The notes under the pieces are model-generated. The model was not told the DNA's origin. It made no database searches and saw only the letters and a list, made by a program, of their open reading frames with translations. This document shows, piece by piece, positions 14,638 to 23,568 of a stretch of 45,888 nt of DNA. The position numbers and the translations under genes were made by a program. The DNA comes from an uncultured Bacilli bacterium (GTDB lineage Bacteria > Bacillota_I > Bacilli_A > RF39 > UBA660), in contig CAJTZY010000005.1 in NCBI GenBank assembly GCA_910584085.1, forward strand, positions 23,021 to 68,908, in the 5' to 3' direction. Numbering within the stretch: the stretch's first letter is position 1; the number at the start of each line of letters is the position of its first letter.

Positions 14638-16707
14638 ATGAAGAAATTGTATAAATGTATGTTTATATATTTATTTATTATATCATTTTTTATGTTAATA
14701 GATAATGTACAAGCTAGTTATAAGGCAACTGTACTTAATTCAGGCGATGCTAAATGTAATTTATATGAAGAATCAACTGGGTATTGTTATTATAAAGATA
14801 AAAATTTAAATAGTTATAATGTAGGGGCGATATGGTTAGATACAGGTGATGAGGTAACTGTTTTAGAAGATGAAAAAAATCCTAATATAAAGTCTAATGA
14901 CCTTAATATTTGTAGTGATGAATATGTATATACAAGTTTTAGCTATAATAATAGTACATATTATGGATATTATTGTAAAAGCTATTTAACTAATGGTAAT
15001 GATAAATTAACTGAGGAATTAAAAAAGGAATTTAAGGATGCTGGATTTCCAGAAAGCTATTGGCTAAAATTATCTATACTTAAATCTGCACATCCAAATT
15101 GGGCATTTAAGGCTATAAATACGGGATTAAAATTTGATGATGTAATTGCAAATCAAACCTATGGTTCTAAAAGTTTACTTAGAAAAAGTATGTCCAATAA
15201 TTATGCATATTTATCACTCGCAGATGATGCTTTTGACTATAAAAATGATAATTTCATCCCATATGATGATAAAACAGGTAAAGATCCATGGTATAAAGCA
15301 AATTATGAATCAATAGCATATTATGTAGACCCTAGAAATTTTTTATCAGATATGTATTTATTTCAATTTGAAACATTATCTTATGATGAAAGTATTCCAG
15401 ATGATAGGTTAAAACAAAGTATAAATAGTATATTTGAAAATGATTATTTATCTAAATTTACTGATAGCTTTTTAGAAGCTGGAAAAATAAGTAAAGTAAA
15501 CCCAATATATCTGGCCTCACTATCTAAAGAAGAGGTATCAAATGGTACAACAGCTGGAACAGCAATAAATGGTGAGTATAATAAAATGTATAATTTTTAT
15601 AATATAGGAGCGTATAGTGATGCAAATCCTGTATATAATGGTCTTAATTTTGCAGCTTTGACTGATGAAGCTACATTAAGACCTTGGAGTACTGAGGAGT
15701 TAGCAATAACTGGAGGGGCTATCTGGATATATAATAACTATGTATATACTGGACAAGATACTAGTTACTTTAAAAAATATAATGTTATATATAATTATTT
15801 AGTTTCAATAGGCAGAACACCTACTTATAACAACTATGGTCATCAATATATGCAAAATATAGCGGCTCCTTCCAGTGAGGCTGCAACTACATATAAATCT
15901 TATAATAAAAATAAAATGCTCGATTTAAGTTATACTTTTTATATTCCAGTATATGAAAATATGCCAGAAAGTACTAAATTACCAACTAAGGGCGGATGGC
16001 CTAATAACTATCTTAAGAGTATATCTATAAATAAAACAAATATTATAGGATTTGATGGTGAGGTTGAAAACTATAACTATAATCTAGATATAAATGAACC
16101 GGTTATAACTTTAAGTGCTGAACCTGTAAATAATAGCGCAAAGATTGAAGGATTAGGCACTTTTGAAATAACAGAGAATACCACTAAAACTATAAAGGTT
16201 ACTGCACAAAATGGTGATGTTAAAACATATAATATAAAAATAACACTAACAGGTACTAAACTTGAAAAACCAATAGATATAGCAACAACATTAAATAATG
16301 CGGGTATAAAAAATAATGATAGATATATTCATGGATTTAATGTTGGAAGTAATATAAGTATTATTAAAGAAAAAATATTAAATGCAAATAAAGTTGCAGT
16401 TGTAACTTTAAAAGATAGTAGTGGTAAGGAAAAGAATAGTGGAGTAGTTGCTACAGGTGATTCTGTTACTATAGTTGTAGGGGATGAGACTAAAACCTAT
16501 GAAGTAGTAATATACGGTGATGTTACAGGTGATGGAAAAATATCAGCTGCTGATTATCTAAAAATAAAAAATACTATAATGGGAACAGCATCATTATCAG
16601 GACCTTACAAAGAGGCTGCTGATGTTGATAAAAATGGAAGTTTTAAGGCTTCAGATTACTTAAGAATAAAAGATTCAATAATGGGAATTACAACAATAGA
16701 GCAATAG
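14638..16707 (+). CDS. Secreted glucosaminidase with C-terminal dockerin
   Basis: 689 residues. A signal peptide (residues about 1-26) is followed by an SH3-like region. From about residue 137 comes a glucosaminidase (GH73/LytD-type) domain: FPESYWLKLSILKSAHPNWAF, NPIYLASLSKEEVSNGTTAG with the likely catalytic Glu near residue 298, and YNFYNIGAY. A cadherin-like beta-sandwich segment (LKSISINKTNIIGFDGEVEN) follows around residues 457-540. The last 63 residues are a type I dockerin with two Ca-binding loops, DVTGDGKISAADYLKIK and DVDKNGSFKASDYLRIK. The enzyme should cleave cell-wall glycan strands outside the cell, and the dockerin should bind a cohesin-type partner. Start ATG 14638 fits AGGTGAT; an in-frame ATG at 14620 would overlap it. 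The next gene starts 9 bp later. Confidence 0.88.
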   Translation: MKKLYKCMFIYLFIISFFMLIDNVQASYKATVLNSGDAKCNLYEESTGYCYYKDKNLNSYNVGAIWLDTGDEVTVLEDEKNPNIKSNDLNICSDEYVYTSFSYNNSTYYGYYCKSYLTNGNDKLTEELKKEFKDAGFPESYWLKLSILKSAHPNWAFKAINTGLKFDDVIANQTYGSKSLLRKSMSNNYAYLSLADDAFDYKNDNFIPYDDKTGKDPWYKANYESIAYYVDPRNFLSDMYLFQFETLSYDESIPDDRLKQSINSIFENDYLSKFTDSFLEAGKISKVNPIYLASLSKEEVSNGTTAGTAINGEYNKMYNFYNIGAYSDANPVYNGLNFAALTDEATLRPWSTEELAITGGAIWIYNNYVYTGQDTSYFKKYNVIYNYLVSIGRTPTYNNYGHQYMQNIAAPSSEAATTYKSYNKNKMLDLSYTFYIPVYENMPESTKLPTKGGWPNNYLKSISINKTNIIGFDGEVENYNYNLDINEPVITLSAEPVNNSAKIEGLGTFEITENTTKTIKVTAQNGDVKTYNIKITLTGTKLEKPIDIATTLNNAGIKNNDRYIHGFNVGSNISIIKEKILNANKVAVVTLKDSSGKEKNSGVVATGDSVTIVVGDETKTYEVVIYGDVTGDGKISAADYLKIKNTIMGTASLSGPYKEAADVDKNGSFKASDYLRIKDSIMGITTIEQ

Positions 16708-16716
16708 GAGGGGAAC

Positions 16717-17949
16717 ATGAGAAAAATAAAATATTATATACTATTAATATGTATATGTTTTCTTGGAATTAATAAAGTTTCAGCATTTGGAATTGATGCA
16801 CAATCATCAGTATATGTAAATTCAAGTGTTGCCGTAAAAATAGAGGCAAAAGGACTTACTGGTAGATTTGATGTATTATCGTCAAATGAAAATGTATTAG
16901 CTGGATCTGATTCAAAATGGATTGAGGATTCCACAATAACTGTATATTTTACTGCTAAAAGTGTTGGAACAGCAACAATAACCGTTAATGCAGTTGATGT
17001 AACTGATAAAGAATATAATGATTTCTCTGGGAGTCGTTCTATAAAAATAAATGTAATAAAAAAAAGTACGCCTCCTTCTATTAATGTAAATCCGACTTAT
17101 AGTAAAAATAACTTTTTAAAAAGTTTATCGATTGAAGGATACGAGTTAAATCCAGCATTTAGCAAAGAAACTCTTGAATATACAGTAACACTCACACCAG
17201 GAACTGAAAAAATTAATGTTTCAGCTAGTGTAGAAGATAATTCTGCAAAAGTAAAGGGTGTTGGAGAGATTAATGTAAGCGAAGGAATTAATACAATAGA
17301 TGTAGTAGTGGTAGCTGAAAATGGAAATGAGAGAATATACAAAATACTTGCTTCAGTAGATGAAAAAGATCCAATAAATGTAAAAATAGATAATGAGGAT
17401 TATACAGTAGTAAAGAAAAAGGAATTAATTCAAAAGAAAGATGGATATAATGAAACTACTGTAAAGATAAATAATTTTGATATTCCAGCTCTTTATAATG
17501 AAGTTACAAAGATAACTCTTGTAGGTTTAAAGGATAAAGCTGGAAATGTGAAATTATTTTCCTATGATAGTAAAACAGATGAATATGCTACATATAAAGA
17601 ATTTGCCTTTGATTTAATGCATTTATATATTCATGAAAATAAAGATAGTGAATATGAAAAAACTATTATAAAAATAAATGATATAGATGTAGTTGCTTAT
17701 AAAATTGATTTAGATGATTATTATTTATTGTATGCAACTAATACAAGAACGGGGTATGAAGGATATTATATGTATGATATAAAAGAAAATTCTGTTCAAA
17801 GGTATAATACTTCTATGCTAGATAAAGTCATAAAAGAAAAGGACAAATATTTTTCTATAGTATTAGTACTTAGTAGTATTTGTTTCCTAATGATGTTATT
17901 CTTACTTATTGAGGTAAATAGAGATAGTAAAAGAAAAAATGAAGCTTAA
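16717..17949 (+). CDS. Membrane-anchored protein with Ig-like and cadherin-like domains
   Basis: 410 residues. Signal peptide (about 1-23, ending VSA), then a beta-sandwich of about 90 residues (SSVYVNSSVAVKIEAKGLTG to SRSIKINVIKK) of Ig-like or possibly cohesin-like form. A cadherin-like beta-sandwich (about residues 127-215, LKSLSIEGYELNPAFSKETL) follows, similar to that in the upstream hydrolase. Then comes an uncharacterised domain and one C-terminal transmembrane helix (about 378-398) with a short basic tail. It would face outward, anchored in the membrane. The 9-bp spacing and shared domain type tie it to the dockerin-bearing hydrolase, so it may be its surface receptor. A cohesin identity for the first domain is only a hypothesis. 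Ribosome site AGGAGGGG. Confidence 0.8.
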   Translation: MRKIKYYILLICICFLGINKVSAFGIDAQSSVYVNSSVAVKIEAKGLTGRFDVLSSNENVLAGSDSKWIEDSTITVYFTAKSVGTATITVNAVDVTDKEYNDFSGSRSIKINVIKKSTPPSINVNPTYSKNNFLKSLSIEGYELNPAFSKETLEYTVTLTPGTEKINVSASVEDNSAKVKGVGEINVSEGINTIDVVVVAENGNERIYKILASVDEKDPINVKIDNEDYTVVKKKELIQKKDGYNETTVKINNFDIPALYNEVTKITLVGLKDKAGNVKLFSYDSKTDEYATYKEFAFDLMHLYIHENKDSEYEKTIIKINDIDVVAYKIDLDDYYLLYATNTRTGYEGYYMYDIKENSVQRYNTSMLDKVIKEKDKYFSIVLVLSSICFLMMLFLLIEVNRDSKRKNEA

Positions 17950-17961
17950 CTTCATTTTTTT
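17938..17961 (+). terminator. Terminator at the end of the Ig-like gene
   Basis: AATGAAG (17938-17944) / CTTCATT (17950-17956), loop CTTAA containing the stop codon, followed by T residues. The convergent minus-strand gene ends inside it. Confidence 0.8.
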
Positions 17962-18742
17962 AGTTCATCAATGTATATGCATTAAATACTATAAATACAA
18001 TTATAAGTAATATATTTAGTATATTAAAGAATTTGCTTACTTTTTTTCTTGTAACTACAGAAATTCCAAATAATAATACAAGTGATATAATTATACTCCC
18101 TGTAATTATATAATTTTCTTTTTCTTCTTGGAAACTTGTAAATATCAATAAGTAAAGGTAATATCCTATGCAAAGTAGATTAATCTCGCCAATAATATTT
18201 AAAATTGATATTCCTTTTTTCTTTTTTTTGTTGTTATCTACTTTATTTTCTTCAAAATTAAATTTCATTTGTCTTGTTAATTCTAAAATTTGGGTTTTTC
18301 CAACATTTTCCTCTAGGTCTGGTGTCAATTGATTATATTTCTTTTTTGCTTCTTCTAGTTCTTTAGTTAAGTCTTCTGTACTTCTTTTCTTTTCACTAAT
18401 CATTTCTTCAATGTCGTCAAATTCATCTGTTTTTTTCTTGTTTTTTTCTTCTCTAGACATAATTTGTTCTACATCTTCAAGCATTTCTTTCTTTTCTTTT
18501 CTTTTCTTTTCTCTAGTCATAACTTGTTCAACTTTTACAGAATTATCTTCAACTTGTTTTATTGTTATTTCTTTGTTTTTTTCTTCTCTAGAAACAGTCT
18601 TTTTATCTTTAATTAATTTCTCTTCATTATTATATTTTTTCATTTTCTTTCTTTCTTTTCTTGACATTAAATCTGTAAATGTTGAAGTTTTATCTAAATC
18701 ATTTTCCTTTATATCAGATAAATCGATATTTTTTTTACGCAT
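17960..18742 (-). CDS. Charged repeat protein with C-terminal membrane helices
   Basis: 260 residues, family not recognised. Residues 1-175 are highly charged and probably helical or coiled coil. They contain four spaced copies of a basic motif: LMSRKERKKMK (about 25), VSREEKNKE (about 50), VMTREKKRKEKK (about 74) and IMSREEKNKKK (about 94). Residues about 180-260 form three hydrophobic helices, so the charged part is probably cytoplasmic and membrane-tethered. The repeats could be short linear binding motifs. No enzymatic residues are seen. It is convergent with the Ig-like gene and divergent from tagO. GGTGAT precedes its ATG. Confidence 0.7.
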   Translation of the reverse strand: MRKKNIDLSDIKENDLDKTSTFTDLMSRKERKKMKKYNNEEKLIKDKKTVSREEKNKEITIKQVEDNSVKVEQVMTREKKRKEKKEMLEDVEQIMSREEKNKKKTDEFDDIEEMISEKKRSTEDLTKELEEAKKKYNQLTPDLEENVGKTQILELTRQMKFNFEENKVDNNKKKKKGISILNIIGEINLLCIGYYLYLLIFTSFQEEKENYIITGSIIISLVLLFGISVVTRKKVSKFFNILNILLIIVFIVFNAYTLMN

Positions 18743-18835
18743 ATTATCACCATAATAATTATAACTTATTTTATATTAAAAATAAAGATTAAATTTAAAA
18801 ATACTATATAAATACTTTTTAAATATACATAAATA

Positions 18836-18844
18836 TGATATAAT
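18836..18844 (+). promoter_or_regulatory. Extended -10 promoter at the head of the polysaccharide cluster
   Basis: TGA followed by TATAAT (18839-18844), 17 bp before the tagO ATG. It is the only clear promoter before the eleven-gene block ending at 31686. Confidence 0.55.
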
Positions 18845-18860
18845 TAATTTGGTGATATAG

Positions 18861-19901
18861 ATGCAAAATACAAATATGACAACAATACTACTTATGGTTT
18901 TTATACCTTTTGTATTTGTTGCTTTAATAATACCTTTTATAAAGAAAATTGCATTTCATGTAGGTGCGCTTGACATACCAAATGAAAGAAAAGTACATAC
19001 AAAGCCAATGCCAAGAATGGGTGGGCTTGGAATATACTCAGGTTTTCTACTTGGATATATGATATTTGGAGAGCATACTCCCGCTATGAATTCAATTTTG
19101 ATAGGGAGCTTTGTTTTATTAGTGACAGGTATGCTTGATGACATTAAACCTTTAAAACCCATACCAAAATTACTAGGACAACTTATTGCAGCTTTAATAG
19201 TTGTGTTTTATGGAAAAATTTTACTTTTGGATGCTAGTTTTTTTGGAATATATATAAATTTTGATTTATGGGCATATCCTATAACAATTTTATTCATATT
19301 AGGATGTATAAATTGTATGAATTTAATTGATGGCTTGGATGGACTTGCTGGCGGTATCAGCTCCATATTCTTTTTAACTATAGGTATAATTGCATATTTT
19401 CAGGGAAGGGTAGGGCTAACAGTAGTTTTAACATTTATAATGTTAGGTTCAACACTAGGATTCCTTGTACATAATTTTCATCCTGCAAAAATATTTATGG
19501 GTGATTCTGGTTCTATGTTTTTAGGATTTATTATAGCAATAATAACCCTTTTAGGATTTAAATCCATTATTACCTCTTCAATAATTATTCCTCTTTGCAT
19601 ACTAGTAGTTCCGATTTTAGATACAGTGTGTGCGATAATTAGAAGAAAATTAAAGGGCGAAAGTATAGGTACTCCAGATAAAAATCATTTTCACCATCAA
19701 TTACTTAGACAAAATTATAGTGTAAGGACTACTGTGTTAATTATATATTTAATTACAGCAATGTTCTCTGCAACTTCAATAATTTGGCTTTTAGTAGATA
19801 TTAAACTTGGGTATATTATATATGGAATATTAATGTTTATACTTATGATATTTGTATTTAAAACAGATATTATATTTGAACATAAAAAGGATAAGAAATA
19901 G
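18861..19901 (+). CDS. tagO: Undecaprenyl-phosphate GlcNAc-1-phosphate transferase (TagO/WecA family)
   Basis: 346 residues with about ten transmembrane helices. The enzyme transfers a sugar-1-phosphate, usually GlcNAc-1-P, from UDP-sugar to undecaprenyl phosphate at the inner membrane face, starting teichoic acid or capsule polymers. Family motifs are LDIPNERKVHTKPMPRMGG near the N-terminus, the metal-binding INCMNLIDGLDGLAGG, KIFMGDSGSMFLGF and the cytoplasmic HFHHQLL histidine motif. It opens a cluster of transferase, flippase and polymerase genes, matching its role as initiator. MraY is a relative, but the PDKNHFHHQ motif and context favour TagO/WecA. GGTGAT precedes the ATG. Confidence 0.93.
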   Translation: MQNTNMTTILLMVFIPFVFVALIIPFIKKIAFHVGALDIPNERKVHTKPMPRMGGLGIYSGFLLGYMIFGEHTPAMNSILIGSFVLLVTGMLDDIKPLKPIPKLLGQLIAALIVVFYGKILLLDASFFGIYINFDLWAYPITILFILGCINCMNLIDGLDGLAGGISSIFFLTIGIIAYFQGRVGLTVVLTFIMLGSTLGFLVHNFHPAKIFMGDSGSMFLGFIIAIITLLGFKSIITSSIIIPLCILVVPILDTVCAIIRRKLKGESIGTPDKNHFHHQLLRQNYSVRTTVLIIYLITAMFSATSIIWLLVDIKLGYIIYGILMFILMIFVFKTDIIFEHKKDKK

Positions 19902-19909
19902 GGATAAGT

Positions 19910-21424
19910 ATGAGAACAAAAAAAACAATTTTTAATTTAATTAGTGATGTTATACCACAATTAATAATTGCAATAATAAGTTTTTTTAGAGTAAAAATCT
20001 TTATGCAATTTATGGGCACTGAAAAATTAGGTGTTTATCAATTATACGGACAAATTTTATCTTATTTATCACTTGCGGAATTAGGGCTTACTAGTGCTGC
20101 AATGTTTTATTTGTATAAACCAATTAGTGAAAAAAACTATGAAAAGATTAACGCAATTTTAAGTGGAGTTAGACGTGCTTTTCAATATATATTACTAGTT
20201 ATGTTAATAATTGGTACAATACTTACATTTAATATTTCATTTTTCTTTAAAAATAATGAATTTTCAAATTACTTTTTAATGGGTACCTTTATATTAGCAT
20301 TTATAACAAATGTACTTGGCTATTTGGTTACTCCTTATACTGTTATGTTTGATTCAAGCCAGGAAAAGTATAAATATGTACTTCATACTCAAATATTATT
20401 GATAATTAGGCATTTATTATCTATAGTTCTTATAGTTATATTTAGAAGTTTATATGCAATATTAATAGTAGAACTAATATTTGCAATTTTTCAAAATGTA
20501 TTAATGAGGATTCTATTTAAAAAAAATTATCCTAAAGTAAAATTTTCAAAAAATAGAGATTATTGTTTTTGGAACAAGACTAAGGATTTAATACCACATA
20601 AAATAGGTCTTTTAGTTTCAAATAATATTGATGTAATTATAGTTTCAAAGTTCTTAGGATTAACTAGTGTAGTAATATATAATTGTTATTACTATGTAAT
20701 AAATACGATGTCTATGATGATTAATAGAATCGGATCTGCAACACTTGCAAGTGTTGGTAACTTAATAGTAACTGATGAAAGTAAGAGTTATAATGTATTC
20801 TTGGAATATAATTCAATGTTATTCTTTTTAGCAACTATTATATGTATTCCACTCGCACTTATGATAAGCCCATTTGTAAGTATTTGGTATGGTAGTGAGA
20901 TGCTAGTTAATAATTTAACTGCAATATTGTTTGTATTTTTACTATTTTATACAATTATTAGAATTGTACTAAATAACTTTGTAAGTGCGGCCGGATTGTT
21001 TAAAGAGACTTTAATCTGTACATTTTTAGAAATTATAATTAACTTAATACTTTCCTTAGCATTAATTAATTATCTAGGAATAGCAGGTCTTTTAATTGGT
21101 ACCTCATTATCACTCATTATTAGTGAATTTTGTATAAAACCATTTGTATTAAATAAAAGTATATTTAAAGATAAGATATGTATTTATTATCTTGATTGTT
21201 TGAAATATTCGTTATTTGTAATTTTAATATATATATTGTTCTATTTAGTAATATCAAATATTAATATATCAAATTTATTTTATTGGTTTTTAATAGGAAT
21301 ATTAGTATTTATAATTAATTTCGTTCTTACATTTATATATTATAAATTAATTAATAAAACTGCATTTTTTAATAGAATAGGATTTTTAAAGAAAATAAAA
21401 TTTATAAATAAATTTATTGGATAG
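19910..21424 (+). CDS. Wzx-type polysaccharide flippase
   Basis: 504 residues and about 14 hydrophobic helices. It belongs to the MATE/MOP-superfamily polysaccharide transporters that move undecaprenyl-linked repeat units across the membrane. The N-terminal helix SDVIPQLIIAIISFFRVKIF with MQFMGTEKLGVYQLYGQIL matches the usual Wzx opening. It follows tagO by 8 bp and precedes glycosyltransferases, the expected neighbourhood. Ribosome site is GGGATAAG. Confidence 0.88.
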   Translation: MRTKKTIFNLISDVIPQLIIAIISFFRVKIFMQFMGTEKLGVYQLYGQILSYLSLAELGLTSAAMFYLYKPISEKNYEKINAILSGVRRAFQYILLVMLIIGTILTFNISFFFKNNEFSNYFLMGTFILAFITNVLGYLVTPYTVMFDSSQEKYKYVLHTQILLIIRHLLSIVLIVIFRSLYAILIVELIFAIFQNVLMRILFKKNYPKVKFSKNRDYCFWNKTKDLIPHKIGLLVSNNIDVIIVSKFLGLTSVVIYNCYYYVINTMSMMINRIGSATLASVGNLIVTDESKSYNVFLEYNSMLFFLATIICIPLALMISPFVSIWYGSEMLVNNLTAILFVFLLFYTIIRIVLNNFVSAAGLFKETLICTFLEIIINLILSLALINYLGIAGLLIGTSLSLIISEFCIKPFVLNKSIFKDKICIYYLDCLKYSLFVILIYILFYLVISNINISNLFYWFLIGILVFIINFVLTFIYYKLINKTAFFNRIGFLKKIKFINKFIG

Positions 21425-21432
21425 GTGATATT

Positions 21433-22407
21433 GTGAAAAGCGTTAGTGTAATTGTACCTGTATATAACATGGAAAAGTATTTAAATAAATGTATGGATAG
21501 TTTAGTTAATCAAACATTAGAAGATATTGAAATAATTGTTGTTAACGATGGTTCAAGTGATAATTCACAAAAGATACTTGATAAGTATAAAGAAGGATAT
21601 CCAAATAAAATAAAAGTAATAAACCAAGAAAATTTGGGTATTAGTGCAGCACGTAATAATGGAATCAAGGTAGCAACGGGTAAGTATTTGGGATTTGTTG
21701 ATAGTGATGATTTTGTTGATTTAAATATGTTTAAACATTTATATAAAAAAATAGAGAAAACTAATTCTGATATTGTAGTATGCAATTATAAAAAGTATTA
21801 TATGTTAAACGGGGAATATAGTGATATAAATGTTGTAAAAAATATAAACTTTGATAATATTTACGATGATCCATCAATTATTAACTCTATAGACTATGCC
21901 CCATGGAATAAATTATATAAAAAAGATTTATTTGAGGATATTGAATTTCCATTAAATAAAAAGTATGAAGATATAAACGCAATATTAAAAGTATTCTTTA
22001 AGGCTAAAAAAATTAGTAAACTAGGTGAGTATTTATATTTTTATCGAATAAATGAAAAAGGAGAAACACTCACAATAAATAAGAAAATAGAAGATATAGT
22101 TTTTATATTAAAAGATTTAGTTGATTGGTCTAAAATGCAGAATAGATATCATTTAATAGAAGGTGAAATGAAAAAATTATGCGTTAATCAAACATTTTAT
22201 TATTTAATATTGGCATATCAATTAAATGATTTAGAATATATAAATAATTTTAGAAATAAAATAATCGATTTTTTAAATTCATCATTTAAAGGATGGAAAA
22301 AATGTTTTATATATAAATCTAAGCTCGAAATTAAATTTATTTCGAAAATAATTTTAATTAATAATATATTATTTAAAATATTTATAAAAAGAAAAATAAA
22401 AAATTAA
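21433..22407 (+). CDS. Family 2 glycosyltransferase
   Basis: 324 residues. GT-A fold, inverting family 2: SVIVPVYNMEKYLNKCMDSL, NDGSSDNS nucleotide-binding motif, ARNNGIKVATGKYLGFVDSDD with the DxD-type metal site, and KYEDINAI supplying the likely catalytic acidic residue. It adds one sugar to the lipid-linked repeat unit on the cytoplasmic side; donor and linkage cannot be read from sequence. The start is GTG 21433 after TAGGTGATATT. Its N-terminal third strongly resembles the GT2 domain fused to the polymerase at 25693, suggesting duplication within the cluster. Confidence 0.9.
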   Translation: MKSVSVIVPVYNMEKYLNKCMDSLVNQTLEDIEIIVVNDGSSDNSQKILDKYKEGYPNKIKVINQENLGISAARNNGIKVATGKYLGFVDSDDFVDLNMFKHLYKKIEKTNSDIVVCNYKKYYMLNGEYSDINVVKNINFDNIYDDPSIINSIDYAPWNKLYKKDLFEDIEFPLNKKYEDINAILKVFFKAKKISKLGEYLYFYRINEKGETLTINKKIEDIVFILKDLVDWSKMQNRYHLIEGEMKKLCVNQTFYYLILAYQLNDLEYINNFRNKIIDFLNSSFKGWKKCFIYKSKLEIKFISKIILINNILFKIFIKRKIKN

Positions 22408-22426
22408 TAGTTTTTGGAGGTGATTT

Positions 22427-23560
22427 ATGAAGGTTATATTCTTACAATATAATTTAGATACATATGGTGGGATTGAAACTGTTAATGCCGCACTTACAAA
22501 GAAAATGGTAGAAGACGGCTTAGATGTTAGTTTATTTTGTTTATGGAATACAGGCGCACATGAAAATATTGGATTAGATGAAAAGGTAAAAAAGGTAGTC
22601 ATTTCAAATAAATATGATCGTCCATCATATAAATTGATGATTAAAAATATATCAAAATTAAAATTAAGTAAGTTTTTTTTGGATGTAAAAAAATTTTTTC
22701 AATATGAAATTCATAACATTACTGATTATAAAAATTTAAAAAGAAGACTTAAACTTGAAGAATTTGATTATATAGTAGTAAGTAATTATCAATTAATTAA
22801 ATGTATTCCTAAAGATAAATTAAATAAAGTTTTAATGCACATGCATACAGGTATCACCTTTTATGAAGAAAATAAAAAATTATTAAATGAGTTACTTCCT
22901 TATAATGATAAAATCTATAAATTCATATGGCTTACTGAAAATTCAAAAATGGTAGCGCAGAATCTAGGTTTTACTAATAGCATTTGTATAAACAATCCAG
23001 TAAAATTTTTAACTGGTAATAAAAGTAAATTAGATAATAACAAGATAGTATATATTGGTAGATTATCAAGTGAGAAAAGGGTAGATAGATTAATCAATAT
23101 ATTTAATTTAGCAAGTAAAGAAAATAAAAAAATTTCCTTAGAAATATATGCAGTAGGTTATTTAGAAAAGGATATAAAGAAACAAATTAGTGATTTAAAT
23201 AATCCTAGAATTAAATATTGTGGTGGGACTGATAACTCAAAAGAAGTGTTATTAAATTCTTCCCTTCTTGCTTTGACATCAGTTTATGAAGGACTTTCTA
23301 TGGTATGTTTAGAGGCTTATGAATGTGGGGTACCTGTAATAGCATTTGATTTTGGTCCTAGTACTAGTGAAACAATAATTGATAAAAATACAGGGTATGT
23401 AATAGAAAAGGAAAATGATGAACAATATAAGAATAAACTACTTGAATATTTTAATTTAAATGAAAAAAATAAGAAAGAATTTAGCAATAATACAAAAAAA
23501 TTTGTAAAAAGATTTGAAGTAGATAACATAATAGAAGAATGGTATAAAATATTAAAATAG
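22427..23560 (+). CDS. Family 4 glycosyltransferase
   Basis: 377 residues. GT-B fold retaining transferase: the N-terminal glycine loop NLDTYGGIETVNAAL, the central GRLSSEKRVDRLINIF strand and the nucleotide-sugar motif SVYEGLSMVCLEAYECGVPV with its EX7E-type pair of Glu residues. It would extend the lipid-linked oligosaccharide at the inner membrane face. It follows the GT2 gene by 19 bp, with a GGAGGTGAT ribosome site. The acceptor is unknown. Confidence 0.9.
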   Translation: MKVIFLQYNLDTYGGIETVNAALTKKMVEDGLDVSLFCLWNTGAHENIGLDEKVKKVVISNKYDRPSYKLMIKNISKLKLSKFFLDVKKFFQYEIHNITDYKNLKRRLKLEEFDYIVVSNYQLIKCIPKDKLNKVLMHMHTGITFYEENKKLLNELLPYNDKIYKFIWLTENSKMVAQNLGFTNSICINNPVKFLTGNKSKLDNNKIVYIGRLSSEKRVDRLINIFNLASKENKKISLEIYAVGYLEKDIKKQISDLNNPRIKYCGGTDNSKEVLLNSSLLALTSVYEGLSMVCLEAYECGVPVIAFDFGPSTSETIIDKNTGYVIEKENDEQYKNKLLEYFNLNEKNKKEFSNNTKKFVKRFEVDNIIEEWYKILK

Positions 23561-23568
23561 GTGATAAT

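Noticed and set aside
18411..18755. A plus-strand open frame opposite the coiled-coil gene
   Set aside because: It encodes a Ser/Phe/Leu-rich shadow of the Lys/Glu-rich minus-strand gene and lacks a ribosome site.
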